NCBI GenBank assembly: GCA_021157415.1
Contig: JAGGWN010000002.1
Coordinates: 1 to 63,388 of the forward strand
DNA length: 63,388 bases
From: Bacteroidales bacterium
Lineage (GTDB): Bacteria; Bacteroidota; Bacteroidia; Bacteroidales; VadinHA17
Direction: 5' to 3'
Under the pieces are notes generated by a model, which was not told the DNA's origin, did not search any database, and worked only from the letters and a program-made list of their open reading frames with translations. Positions within the stretch are counted from its first letter, which is position 1. Each line of letters begins with the position of its first letter. This document shows positions 1-9,266 of this stretch, piece by piece. Made by a program: the position numbers and the translations under genes.

Positions 1-1
1 A

Positions 2-151
2 TTAACGGTAGTGTGGCATGTATTGAGAGAAGAGGAACCTTTTAATCCAAAAATGTTGCCCATCTATAATCCGGAAAAGATGATCCGGAAGGTGAAGTAT
101 CATCAGAGAGAACTTGAAAAATTGGGAAAATTGGGATTTTTATCAGCGTAA
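2..151 (+). mobile_element. C-terminal end of an IS110/IS116-like transposase (partial)
   Basis: An open frame enters from the left edge and runs 49 codons to a TAA. The peptide contains WHVLREEEPFNP and ends with a basic, Lys-rich helix (KYHQRELEKLGKLGFL). A W-H-[VM]-L element followed by an E-P-[YF]-N/D-P turn near the C-terminus is typical of IS110-family transposases, which carry a DEDD catalytic domain followed by a transposase_20 domain. Only the last part is visible, so intactness cannot be judged. The family call rests on this short tail and could be wrong. Confidence 0.5.
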
Positions 152-742
152 AGGCCGGCTATTTTTGTGATGGCAATGTCCTTTTTGTTTATTGGACAAC
201 CTCGTTTTCAAACAGGCCCATTTATTTTTAGCACAAAAGAATAAGTTAATACATGTATATATGTCAAACTTGAAGAGGAAAATCGTTATCCAAAACGTTA
301 ATCTGGAATTTATTTACTCAAATGATTTTTAGAGAAAAGATAGTATAATCCGCACGTTCCTGTCTCCAAGCTGATGTTAAAAAATTGTTAATGTTTATCT
401 TCTTTCCGGTTATTCCAAAAAAATAACCGGATTCCAATAACAGTGAATATAACATATGATGCATTTTTTCTATAACAACCTCCTTTAAATATTTTTTTTG
501 GCCCGGTATCTTGATCTACATTAATCTACATTAAATGTATATCAGAATTGTTTCCTTAAGTTATTTTTAACTTTTTCAGATTGTAAAATGATACATACAA
601 TAATTTTTCAGAAATAATTTTACATTTGCTATGAAAAAATAATTTATATAGCTTAGTTTAACAAACTAACTTAATTCAACAAACCGGATTACTTTGATTC
701 TTACTTTCTCAATAAACAATATTTCATCATCTTAACTAAATA
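152..742. other. 590-bp non-coding region upstream of the M16 protease
   Basis: No convincing ORF. It begins with the presumed downstream end of the IS110-like element; this family often lacks terminal inverted repeats, so no end can be drawn. A perfect 9-bp hairpin (CCGGTTATT / AATAACCGG, loop of 7) lies at 406-430 without a clear U-tract. The last 150 bp are very AT-rich and hold a candidate promoter. Confidence 0.5.
621..628 (+). promoter_or_regulatory. Candidate -7 element for the M16 protease gene
   Basis: TACATTTG matches the Bacteroidota -7 consensus TAnnTTTG. A T-rich stretch, not a perfect TTTG, lies about 20 bp upstream. Transcription would start near 635 and give an A/T-rich leader of about 110 nt. 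Confidence 0.35.
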
Positions 743-3559
743 ATGTTTACAAAAATGAAAAACTCCCTGTTCCGTTATCTGACAATTCTCTTTCTCCTTA
801 ATTCCATAACTCTTACGGCCCAGCAGGAAAATCAGACATTACCTCAGGATCCCGAGGTAGTCGCTGGAACCCTTAAAAACGGCCTGAAATATTACATCCG
901 GCACAACGAAAAACCCAACAAACGGGTAGAATTCAGGCTGGTAGTCAATGCCGGATCCATTCTTGAGGATGACGACCAGCAGGGGCTGGCCCATTTCTGT
1001 GAGCACATGGCTTTCAACGGCAGCAAGCATTTCAATAAAAACCAATTGGTGAATTTCCTGGAAGAATCGGGCATGCGTTTCGGTGCTGACCTGAATGCCT
1101 CCACCTCCTTTGACGAGACTATCTACCAGTTTCAAATTCCTTCCGACCGACAGGGTCTGGTAGATTCGGCTTTTTTAATACTTGAAGACTGGGCTCATAA
1201 CCTGCTCTTCGACCCCAAAGAAATAGACAAGGAAAGAGGCGTCATCCATGAAGAATGGCGACTGGGTCTGGGTGCCCAGGACCGGATGCAGAAAAAATAT
1301 TTCCCGGTACTTTTCAGGGGCTCCCGCTATGCCAAACGACTCCCCATTGGCATGATGAACATCGTCATGCACTGTAAATATGAAACCCTGAAAAGGTTCT
1401 ATCGCGATTGGTACCGTCCTGATCTGATGGCTGTGATCGTTGTGGGAGACATTGATCCAGCCGCCGCAAAAAAACAAATACTGAAACATTTCAAAAAAAT
1501 TAAAGATCCTAAACCCGAAAGGGACAGGAAAGTGTACGGACTGTCTGACAATACTAAACCCATTATTGCAATAGCCACAGACAAAGAAGCTACGAGCAAT
1601 CAGGTAGCTGTTTTCTGGAAACATGCCAAGACCCATCTGATTACGGAAAAGGACTATCGCCGTTCGCTGATGATGTCCCTGGTCGCCGGGATGCTGAATA
1701 ACAGGTTTTATGAGATCTCCCAAAAACCGGATTCCCCGTTTATGTACGCCGGCTGTGGTTATGGCGGTTTTCTGGTGCGTACAAGAGATGCCTGGCAGTG
1801 TGTTGCCATCCCGAAAACCAACAAAATACAAGAAGCTTTTTCCACTTTGATCAAGGAAAACATGCGCGCCAAAAAATACGGATTCACCCCGGGGGAGCTG
1901 GAACGGGAAAAAGCCGAGATCAGAAGCAGCTATGATAACATGCTCAAGGAGAAAAACAAAACCAACTCCTCTGACTATGTCGAAGAATATATCCGTAACT
2001 ACCTGGAGCAAGAAGCCTTTCCAGGCATTGAAAACGAATATGCTCTGGTGAAAAAGATGCTTCCGGGAATCACGCTGGAGGATCTGAACAATGTCATTGA
2101 TACCTTGATTACCCGGAAGAATGTGGAAGTTCTGGTCACCGGACCGGACAAAAAGGACAACATTGTCCCGGATTCTATGTCTTTATTGATTGCCTATAAA
2201 ACAGCGCTTGTAGCTCCTGTCACTGCCTACGTAGATAAGAAAATAACTAAAAACCTCATTACGGAACCACTCCCGGGGTCCCGGATTGTCAGCACCCAAA
2301 GGAACGACACTTTCGGTTTTACGGAAGTCAAGTTAGGCAACGGAGTAACTGTCATCCTGAAACCCACCACCTTCAAAAATGACGAGATTCTGATGGATTC
2401 CTATAATTACGGAGGCAGCTCACTGGTACCCGATGACAAGGCCTTCATGGCACGTATGACCCCTACGGTGATAACACAAAGCGGTGTCGGACCGCTGAAT
2501 GCAACCGATCTGAATAAATTCCTTTCCGGCAAGCAGGTTTCCGTTTCCCCTAAAATAGGGGAGCTCACCGAAGGAATCTCAGGCAACAGTACCCGGAAAG
2601 ACTTTGAGACCATGCTTCAACTCACCTATCTCTACTTCACCCAACCCCGGAAAGACCAAGAAGCGTTCCGGGCTTTCCAGTCAAAATTATCATCCCAGGT
2701 TCGTTTCCTGCGATCCAATCCTCAAATGGTGTTCATTGACACTCTGTACAAACTATCGGCCAGCAACAATCCACGCTATTTTCAGATTCCTTCCGCAAAA
2801 CAGGTCAACGACCTTCATCTGGACGACATCCTGGCGTTTTACAAAGACCGTTTCGCCGACGCCGAGGGATTCCATTTTTTCTTTGTAGGTAATTTTAAAG
2901 TTGACACCCTCCTTCCCCTCTTGCAGAAATATCTGGGCAGCCTGCCGGCCATAAACCGGAAAGATGCGTGGAGGGATGTGAGTCCGGAATTTCCGAAGGG
3001 TATCACAAAAGCTACAGTGCATAAGGGCTCTGAGCCAAAGAGCATGGTAGCTCTGCTGATGGAAGATCAATTTGACTGGAGTGCTAAGAACAAGGTGATC
3101 TTTAACATGACCATGAACATCCTGAACATCCGGTTACGTGAAATCATGCGGGAAGATGAAAGCAAAGTGTATGGTGTAGGAATCCAGAAGTCCACCTCGA
3201 AATATCCCAAACCTGAATACAATATCCTCGTCAACTGGGGTTGTAGCCCCGAAAACGTAGAGGGTTTGATCAAAACGGTCTTTCAGGAAATGGATTATCT
3301 TAGGAAGAACCTCCCCACCACAGTAAATCTTGAGAAAGCCCGGGAGACCATGATCCGTGAGTTACAGACCAACAACGAGAAAAACAGCTACTGGCTGGGG
3401 AAACTGAAAGGAAGTTTTGTGAATCAGGACAAGCTGCTTACCCGCGAAGAACTGGAGACGATCATTCAGAGCATCACACCGGCAGATATTCAAGAGGCCG
3501 CCCGGCATTTTTTTACCCCGGACCATTACCTGCAGGTGGTGCTACTGCCGGAGAAATAG
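743..3559 (+). CDS. M16 family zinc metalloprotease (pitrilysin-like), exported
   Basis: A 938-aa double-length M16 peptidase. The zinc-binding motif HxxEH is intact (H84-F-C-E87-H88), and the third ligand is expected in KERGVIHEEW around Glu170. The order is signal peptide (about 1-27), catalytic M16 domain, inactive M16_C domain, then a second degenerate M16 pair over about 500-930, as in bacterial two-in-one pitrilysins. Residues 5-27 form a hydrophobic signal sequence ending TLTAQ, so the enzyme should act in the periplasm on peptides. Met5 (base 755) is an equally good start. It stands alone with its own promoter; the GH97 gene follows 129 bp later. No gene-level oddity is seen. Confidence 0.9.
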   Translation: MFTKMKNSLFRYLTILFLLNSITLTAQQENQTLPQDPEVVAGTLKNGLKYYIRHNEKPNKRVEFRLVVNAGSILEDDDQQGLAHFCEHMAFNGSKHFNKNQLVNFLEESGMRFGADLNASTSFDETIYQFQIPSDRQGLVDSAFLILEDWAHNLLFDPKEIDKERGVIHEEWRLGLGAQDRMQKKYFPVLFRGSRYAKRLPIGMMNIVMHCKYETLKRFYRDWYRPDLMAVIVVGDIDPAAAKKQILKHFKKIKDPKPERDRKVYGLSDNTKPIIAIATDKEATSNQVAVFWKHAKTHLITEKDYRRSLMMSLVAGMLNNRFYEISQKPDSPFMYAGCGYGGFLVRTRDAWQCVAIPKTNKIQEAFSTLIKENMRAKKYGFTPGELEREKAEIRSSYDNMLKEKNKTNSSDYVEEYIRNYLEQEAFPGIENEYALVKKMLPGITLEDLNNVIDTLITRKNVEVLVTGPDKKDNIVPDSMSLLIAYKTALVAPVTAYVDKKITKNLITEPLPGSRIVSTQRNDTFGFTEVKLGNGVTVILKPTTFKNDEILMDSYNYGGSSLVPDDKAFMARMTPTVITQSGVGPLNATDLNKFLSGKQVSVSPKIGELTEGISGNSTRKDFETMLQLTYLYFTQPRKDQEAFRAFQSKLSSQVRFLRSNPQMVFIDTLYKLSASNNPRYFQIPSAKQVNDLHLDDILAFYKDRFADAEGFHFFFVGNFKVDTLLPLLQKYLGSLPAINRKDAWRDVSPEFPKGITKATVHKGSEPKSMVALLMEDQFDWSAKNKVIFNMTMNILNIRLREIMREDESKVYGVGIQKSTSKYPKPEYNILVNWGCSPENVEGLIKTVFQEMDYLRKNLPTTVNLEKARETMIRELQTNNEKNSYWLGKLKGSFVNQDKLLTREELETIIQSITPADIQEAARHFFTPDHYLQVVLLPEK

Positions 3560-3688
3560 ACGGAGGGCATCAAGCTGGAGTGTGAAGCCTAAAGCACAAG
3601 GATGAAGTGATGAAGTGATAAAGCGAAGCAAGAAAACAGGTAATTAATAGGAACTTATAAAATAGTCCATTAGTAAAACGATTGGAAT

Positions 3689-5581
3689 ATGAAACATAAA
3701 GTTCTTGCATTTCTCCTGATTACGTTTTCACTTCTTCAACCGTTATCCGGGGTTTCCCTGCAGGTTGCCAGCCCGGACGGAAAATATCTGGCCATTGCCG
3801 GCACCAATGCAGAAGGTTTGTTTCAATACCAGGTCTTCTATGCAGGAAGAAATATTATCGAACCTTCCACAATGGGGTTCTTGCTATCCAACGGAACCGT
3901 TGTCGGGAAATACATGGATATCATGGCCCGGTCTTACAGTATGGCAGACACCACCTGGACGCCTGTATATGGTGACCGGAGCAAATACCGGGATCATTAC
4001 AACCAACTCAACATCACCTTGCAGGATCATTCGGGCTATCTTCTGCAACTGATCTTCCGTGCCTACGATGAAGGGATTGCTTTCAGGTATCATATTACCG
4101 CCAACCCGTTTGGCAAGGAACTCTTCATTCATAAAGAGCTGACGGAATTCTCCCTGCCTGAAGGAGCTACGGCCCGGGTTACTTATTCAGCTCAGGGACA
4201 TTATGTTAATATCCCTGTTGGAGAAATAGCACAACCTGCCGAGCGACCTTTGGTGATCCGTGAAGACAACGGAATCTTTCTGGCCATTGGAGAGGCCGGA
4301 CTGATAGACTATGCCAGGATGCGGCTCATAACCTCTTCGGATAAGAAAAACACCCTGGTCTCATCCCTGGCCGGGGATGTTATCCTGCCTGTACCCGGGA
4401 ACACGCCCTGGCGTTTTATTATGGCCGGTGAAAAAGCGGGAAAGCTGGTTGAACATCATTACCTGCTCCTCAACCTGAACGAACCGTGTACCCTTGGCGA
4501 TGTGTCCTGGATCAAGCCCGGAAAAGTAATCCGGGAAGTGACCCTGACCACACAGGGGGGAAAAGCCTGTGTTGATTTCGCCGCAGCACACAATCTGCAG
4601 TTTGTGGAGTATGATGCCGGATGGTACGGCCCGGAGTACAGTGACACCTCGGATGCCACTACCGTCACTCCGGATCCGCAACGGTCAAAAGGCCCGCTGG
4701 ACCTGCAGGAAGTGATACGTTACGGCAAAGAAAAAGGGGTCGGCATCATCCTGTACGTAAACCGCAGGGCGCTGGAGCGACAGCTTGACACCATCCTGTC
4801 CCTGTATGAAAAATGGGGCGTCAGGGGTGTGAAATACGGTTTTGTAAGGACTGGACCCCAGGGGTGGACAGCCTGGCTGCATGAAGCCATCCGGAAGGCC
4901 GCAGCCCATCATCTGATGGTTGATGTGCATGATGAATACCGGCCAACCGGTTTCAGCCGCACTTTCCCAAACTTCATGACCTGCGAAGGAGTCCGGGGGG
5001 ATGAGGAAAGCCCGACCAACGCTCACACACTGGTCACCATGTTCACCCGCACCATTGCCGGCCCGGCAGACAACACCATTTGTTATTATTCAAACCGGGT
5101 GGAGAAAAAAATGGGCTCTCATGCTTCTCAACTGGCCAAAGCGGTATGTATTTACAGTCCCTGGCAGTTCTTGTACTGGTATGACCGGCCGGAAGGATCT
5201 CCGGGGAGCAAACCCGGTGACGACAATACCATCGGGAATGAACCCGAATTAACATTTTTTGACCAGGTCCCTACCGTTTGGGATGACACAAAAGTTATCG
5301 AAAGTGCCATAGGAAAGTATGGAACCGTTGCCCGCCGTCACGGAGAAGAATGGTTTATCGGATCTATCAACGGTGATCAACCCCATACGGTAAAAATACC
5401 CATGACTTTTCTTAAAAAAGACATCAAATATACCGCAACTGTTTTTTCCGATGATCCTTCGGTACACACGCGCACCCATGTGAAAATTGAAACAAAAACC
5501 CTGAATCATCACAACACTTTTACATTCCCCCTGAAGCCTAACAACGGACTGGCCATGATCATCAAGCCGGAAACAAAATAA
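3689..5581 (+). CDS. Glycoside hydrolase family 97 (SusB-like alpha-glycosidase)
   Basis: 630 aa with a signal peptide (1-22) and the GH97 order: N-terminal beta-sandwich (about 25-280), TIM barrel (about 285-540), C-terminal sheet. Recognisable blocks are EYDAGWYGPEY (307-317), VKYGFV (381-386), VDVHDEYRPTGFSRT (411-425) and TCEGVRGDEE (431-440). Retaining GH97 enzymes have an Asp nucleophile in the V-K-x-D-F strand. Here that position is Gly384, as in the inverting, calcium-dependent SusB group, so Glu416 and Glu433 are the likely catalytic acids and bases. Expected to cleave alpha-glucosides or related alpha-glycosides in the periplasm. The gene ends 290 bp before a convergent gene, with an AT hairpin between them. 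Confidence 0.9.
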   Translation: MKHKVLAFLLITFSLLQPLSGVSLQVASPDGKYLAIAGTNAEGLFQYQVFYAGRNIIEPSTMGFLLSNGTVVGKYMDIMARSYSMADTTWTPVYGDRSKYRDHYNQLNITLQDHSGYLLQLIFRAYDEGIAFRYHITANPFGKELFIHKELTEFSLPEGATARVTYSAQGHYVNIPVGEIAQPAERPLVIREDNGIFLAIGEAGLIDYARMRLITSSDKKNTLVSSLAGDVILPVPGNTPWRFIMAGEKAGKLVEHHYLLLNLNEPCTLGDVSWIKPGKVIREVTLTTQGGKACVDFAAAHNLQFVEYDAGWYGPEYSDTSDATTVTPDPQRSKGPLDLQEVIRYGKEKGVGIILYVNRRALERQLDTILSLYEKWGVRGVKYGFVRTGPQGWTAWLHEAIRKAAAHHLMVDVHDEYRPTGFSRTFPNFMTCEGVRGDEESPTNAHTLVTMFTRTIAGPADNTICYYSNRVEKKMGSHASQLAKAVCIYSPWQFLYWYDRPEGSPGSKPGDDNTIGNEPELTFFDQVPTVWDDTKVIESAIGKYGTVARRHGEEWFIGSINGDQPHTVKIPMTFLKKDIKYTATVFSDDPSVHTRTHVKIETKTLNHHNTFTFPLKPNNGLAMIIKPETK

Positions 5582-5833
5582 ATAAAACAAATACAATTTT
5601 ATCGTCATACATGGGAACACCGATATAAAAATTCTTATTTCTGCCTCTTCCGGCAATCTTATCCCTTTCCTGTTCAGCTTTTCTCCAGGCCTCTTTCAGA
5701 AAGCTCATCATGGAACCCAGGTATATCTTTTGCCCGACACCCGACAGGAGAAGGGTGCAGGTTGCGAAAGTCATGCTCCCAGTCAAACTCCCCGACTCAT
5801 CAAACCAATTTATATTCCACCCGGGAATATATG

Positions 5834-5879
5834 TATTTAAATATGTATTTAATTATTTATTTAAATACATATTTAAATA
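5834..5879. repeat. AT-only hairpin repeat, copy 1 (convergent intergenic)
   Basis: Perfect 19-bp inverted repeat: left arm 5834-5852, right arm 5861-5879, loop of 8 nt. Only one base pair in the stem is G-C. The core is ATTTAAATA. It lies between the converging GH97 and Gfo/Idh genes, and the Gfo/Idh stop codon falls inside the right arm. It may act as a bidirectional transcription end. Related copies lie at 21813-21856 and about 60741-60791. Confidence 0.7.
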
Positions 5880-7225
5880 AATTCTCCTTTCGGTTCCCAT
5901 CCCGGTTCATAACTCCTGCCCCACAGTTTCATGGCATCCTTATCCAGGATATGACCATTGGAAGGATTAATCTTCAGTTTTTTTCCGGTACGTGAAGCAA
6001 TATTGGCCAGATGACATAACAAAGTGCTCTTACCTCCTTCATCTATGGGAGAATCCAGTTTGGCTTTTCCACGGATGGCCTCAAAGAAATTTTCAATATG
6101 TAAGGTGGTCATACCTCCGCCTCCCCCCAGGGCTGTCCCTGCCTCACCCAGGCCGGATTTGCTGTCTTTCATCAGTTTTCCCCTCCTGTCATACATCCGG
6201 TACCCGCCTCTGTCAATATAAAAGGTTCCTTCGGATCCATAAACGATCGTTCCCCGACCGCTACCGTAGGTACTATATCCGTTTCTGCTTTTCCCGTCCC
6301 ATTTTATCGTCCGGCCTCCGGCAAAAGTAAAGGTAGCATCCATGGTATCATACATCGTCCATCCGTCGTCCGCAAAATGATATTTCCCGGCATTTACAAT
6401 CACTTTTTCCGGATAATCCACCTGCAGGGCCCAGCGGGCAATATCCACCTCATGGGTAGCGTTGTTTCCCGTTTCTGCAGTACCAAATCTCCATCCGTAC
6501 CAATGCCAGTTGTAATCAAACACATTATCCACATATTGTTCCCTGGGGGCAGGTCCCTGAAACAGTTCCCAGTCCAGACCCGCAGGCGGAGGAGCAGGAA
6601 CCGGATTTTTCACACGGCCGCGGGCATTGGTATAAAAAGCCTGTGCCAGATAAGGTTTACCGATTGCTCCTTCGTGGATCATTTTGATGGCTTCGATGCT
6701 TTCCGGTGCCGAACGTTGCTGGTTGCCCATCTGCACAACTTTTTTATATTTCTTCAGATAATCCAATAGTACTTCACTTTCTCTGGGATTGTGAGTGAGC
6801 GGTTTCTCGACATACACATTTTTCCCGGCTTCCAGGGCCATCCAGGTAGCCGGGGCATGCCAATGATCCGGGATAGCGAAGAACATCGCATCAACCTTCC
6901 TGTCTTCGAGGGCCTTGCGGAAGTCATTCAGCAAAGCGGGGGTATAACCCACCTCTTCATTAAAACGGCTGGCTCCTTTCTCGCGTCGCGATTTCATTAC
7001 GTCAGCGATGTAGGCTACATGCACGTTGTCTTTGTTTTTGGCCATGGCCTCAAGGTAGCCGGGGAAACGTCTGCCTGCGCCTACCAGCGTCACGGTCAGC
7101 CTTTCATTGGCCCCGATAATGCGTTTGTAACTGACAGCAGGAAAGCCGGAAGCCCCTAATGTCAGGGCGGCAGCTCCCAACGCAGATCTCCTAACAAAAT
7201 CCCTTCTTGAAGATTTTTCTTTCAT
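5873..7225 (-). CDS. Gfo/Idh/MocA family oxidoreductase with twin-arginine signal
   Basis: 450 aa. The N-terminus SSRRDFVRRSALGAAAL is a Tat-type leader, so the folded, nucleotide-loaded enzyme is probably exported to the periplasm. The Rossmann domain begins at about residue 38 (TVTLVGAGRR), and the family motif EKP occurs in NVYVEKPLTHNPRES. The C-terminal alpha/beta domain contains HWYGWRFGTAE and a Gly-rich stretch (GLGEAGTALGGGGGM). The gene lies 11 bp downstream of the DUF1080 gene in the same transcription unit. Exported Gfo/Idh enzymes paired with DUF1080 proteins oxidise the C3 hydroxyl of glycosides to 3-keto-glycosides. The exact sugar is unknown. Confidence 0.85.
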   Translation of the reverse strand: MKEKSSRRDFVRRSALGAAALTLGASGFPAVSYKRIIGANERLTVTLVGAGRRFPGYLEAMAKNKDNVHVAYIADVMKSRREKGASRFNEEVGYTPALLNDFRKALEDRKVDAMFFAIPDHWHAPATWMALEAGKNVYVEKPLTHNPRESEVLLDYLKKYKKVVQMGNQQRSAPESIEAIKMIHEGAIGKPYLAQAFYTNARGRVKNPVPAPPPAGLDWELFQGPAPREQYVDNVFDYNWHWYGWRFGTAETGNNATHEVDIARWALQVDYPEKVIVNAGKYHFADDGWTMYDTMDATFTFAGGRTIKWDGKSRNGYSTYGSGRGTIVYGSEGTFYIDRGGYRMYDRRGKLMKDSKSGLGEAGTALGGGGGMTTLHIENFFEAIRGKAKLDSPIDEGGKSTLLCHLANIASRTGKKLKINPSNGHILDKDAMKLWGRSYEPGWEPKGEFI

Positions 7226-7236
7226 GATCGCTTGAT

Positions 7237-8631
7237 TTACTCGTCAAAACAATTATTCAGTTCAAGTATCTTAATATTTTTAAAAGACACCTCGTATCCA
7301 TGATCCTGTAACAGGATATATCCTTCCTTTGCCTCTCCGAAATGAGGCCACACATTGTATTTGCTGCGTGCCACCAGGGCTTTCCACATCTGTCCGCAAC
7401 GGTCATACTCCACCACCTTAATGTTATTGATCCAGTGTTCCACATGACATCCGCGCACGATGATACGGGCACGGTACCAGCCGCCTATTGTCTGGCGGGT
7501 GTATCCCTGCAGTTGCGGTGTAGCAGCGTGTGCGGGGATAAGATCATAGAGCGAGGCCTGTGTCCGGTTACCATTCGTACCCTTTTTGGCATCAGGATGG
7601 TTTTTGTTATCAAGGACCTGAAACTCACATCCTATGGCCGAGCCGCCATTTTTGTTGAGTGTGGGATCCACAAAATATTTAATGCCGCTATTGGCACCCT
7701 TGGTCAGTTTGAAGTCCACCTGCAGGACAAAATTACGATAAGTCTTGTCGGTGATAATATCTCCGCCCCCTCCTTCTTCGCCTCCATTTGAAGGCAATAC
7801 GGTTAATATACCCTTGTTAATCACCCATCCATGATCCGGAAAATGGTCTAATTTGGCTCCACGCCAGCCGCTGGTCGTCTTACCATCCCACAGGAGCTTC
7901 CAGCCTTCTGCTTTTTCCTGCTCCGTAAGGTGATTATTCAAATAGCTAATTACCGCCACATTCGGATCCGGGTTTATCCGATGTGCCTGTGGATTTTTTG
8001 TCATGATCCGGATATTCTTCCAATAAATCTTTTTCCCGGCAAGGGCTTTATTGTTGCCTATCGCATGTACCTGTAATCCGATAAATCCCGAAGAGGTCAT
8101 ATCATCCACCAGATTGGCACACTGCACACCGTTTACCCAGGTTCTGATGGAGTTCCCTATGGCTTCCACCCTAAAATGATTCCAGTATCCCATCAAAAAT
8201 GCCGCTTTTCCTTTCGGATTACGTTCCAGGTTATAAAGCCAACCCCTCCTGGCTTCATCATAGATACCTCCGGTCCATCTTCTTGGCGAAGGGTCTATCT
8301 CAACCTGGTAGCCATGCACCCTGCCGTTCATATACTCTTTGGTGCTCTCGCTCCTGATCTGCACTCCCGAGTTAAAGGAAGGTTCCAGCAACACGTCAAA
8401 CTCCAGAATGAAATTCCCGAAATGCTCTTTGGTACAGAGAAAACTGTTGGGCGAATTCAGCACGGTTTCACCCACAAGCATACTGTCTTTTGCGTAATAC
8501 TTGGCTTTTCCGTTAAGCTGTTCCCATCCTTTCAGGTCTTTCCCGTTGAACAAATACCGCCAGCCGTCCTGAGCGTCAATGGCCGGAACAATCAACAAGC
8601 TCATCACAATAAATAAAAAACTTTTTTTCAT
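7237..8631 (-). CDS. Tandem DUF1080 (3-keto-glycoside hydrolase-like) protein
   Basis: 464 aa with a signal peptide (MKKSFLFIVMSLLIVPAIDAQ). It contains two DUF1080 concanavalin-like domains, about 24-212 and 240-458. Each begins with a W-x-x-L-[FW]-[ND]-G-K motif (GWRYLFNGKDLKGWEQ and GWKLLWDGKTTSGWRG) and each has the G-x-E-[FV]-Q/Y-Q-V/I strand. DUF1080 members hydrolyse or eliminate 3-keto-glycosides made by Gfo/Idh dehydrogenases. The next gene in the operon is such a dehydrogenase, which supports that role. A duplicated domain in one chain is common in Bacteroidota and Planctomycetes. Exported; substrate unknown. Confidence 0.85.
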   Translation of the reverse strand: MKKSFLFIVMSLLIVPAIDAQDGWRYLFNGKDLKGWEQLNGKAKYYAKDSMLVGETVLNSPNSFLCTKEHFGNFILEFDVLLEPSFNSGVQIRSESTKEYMNGRVHGYQVEIDPSPRRWTGGIYDEARRGWLYNLERNPKGKAAFLMGYWNHFRVEAIGNSIRTWVNGVQCANLVDDMTSSGFIGLQVHAIGNNKALAGKKIYWKNIRIMTKNPQAHRINPDPNVAVISYLNNHLTEQEKAEGWKLLWDGKTTSGWRGAKLDHFPDHGWVINKGILTVLPSNGGEEGGGGDIITDKTYRNFVLQVDFKLTKGANSGIKYFVDPTLNKNGGSAIGCEFQVLDNKNHPDAKKGTNGNRTQASLYDLIPAHAATPQLQGYTRQTIGGWYRARIIVRGCHVEHWINNIKVVEYDRCGQMWKALVARSKYNVWPHFGEAKEGYILLQDHGYEVSFKNIKILELNNCFDE

Positions 8632-8923
8632 GGTTATAAATTTTTTTCAGAACATATTTATAGCATCACATAATAAAAGATAAAAGTAAACAAATATCCG
8701 TTATGGTCTATTCGAAAAAGAATTTGTAGCCGGCAGAAATCCCAGGGATGCCAGAAACGTATCTGCTTCACAGAGGATTATTAATTTTAGCTGACATCAA
8801 AGCTAATCCGTTCATATACGACAAATAATCTTTTTGCAATTAGATTCATTTTCAATCTTCATGTTCCTTTCGTTAGCAAAAATATTCAACGATATTCTCA
8901 TCGCAGGGGAATTGCTCCTGGCG

Positions 8924-9247
8924 TTATGGTAAAAGATCCTCCCTTTGCGGAGTAAACACATCCAGGATCACAGCCTCTTCCAGAGCCAGCACCCCATGGG
9001 GCACATCCGGAGGTGTGTAAAAACTGTCCCCTGCTGAGAGGAGTTCTTTTTCCCCGTCTATCTCGACTTCGAAAGATCCTTTATGTATATAGCTTACCTG
9101 TTCATGGGGATGAGAATGCACAATTCCGCGGGCTCCTTTTTTAAAACGAACCTCCACCATCATCATCTTTCCACCATGTGCGAGTATCTTACGACTCAAA
9201 CCATCTCCCGGGAATTCTTCGCGGATCTCATTATTTTTTATGAACAT
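8924..9247 (-). CDS. kdgF: KdgF-like cupin (unsaturated uronate processing)
   Basis: A 107-aa single cupin. The metal site is seen in VHSHPHEQ (His44, His46, Gln50) and His84 (PDVPHGV), and the C-terminus ends in L-D-V-F-T-P-x-R-E-D. This layout, including ALE-x-A-V-x-LDVF, closely resembles KdgF, which converts 4,5-unsaturated monouronates from polysaccharide lyases to the linear 4-deoxy-5-keto form. No signal peptide, so cytoplasmic. It sits alone between the DUF1080 gene and the GH95 remnant and may be left over from a uronate-using PUL. The name is given from sequence pattern; an unspecified cupin is the alternative. Confidence 0.65.
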   Translation of the reverse strand: MFIKNNEIREEFPGDGLSRKILAHGGKMMMVEVRFKKGARGIVHSHPHEQVSYIHKGSFEVEIDGEKELLSAGDSFYTPPDVPHGVLALEEAVILDVFTPQREDLLP

Positions 9248-9266
9248 AACACTTCTATTTGTGATT

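Noticed and set aside
406-430. Hairpin CCGGTTATT / AATAACCGG as a terminator of the IS110-like gene
   Set aside because: No U-tract follows on either strand and it lies 255 bp from the stop codon.
5562-5786. Minus-strand ORF with KEAWRKAEQERDK between GH97 and Gfo/Idh
   Set aside because: It overlaps the end of GH97 and has no domain, leader or promoter; amino-acid bias of a possible decayed gene only.
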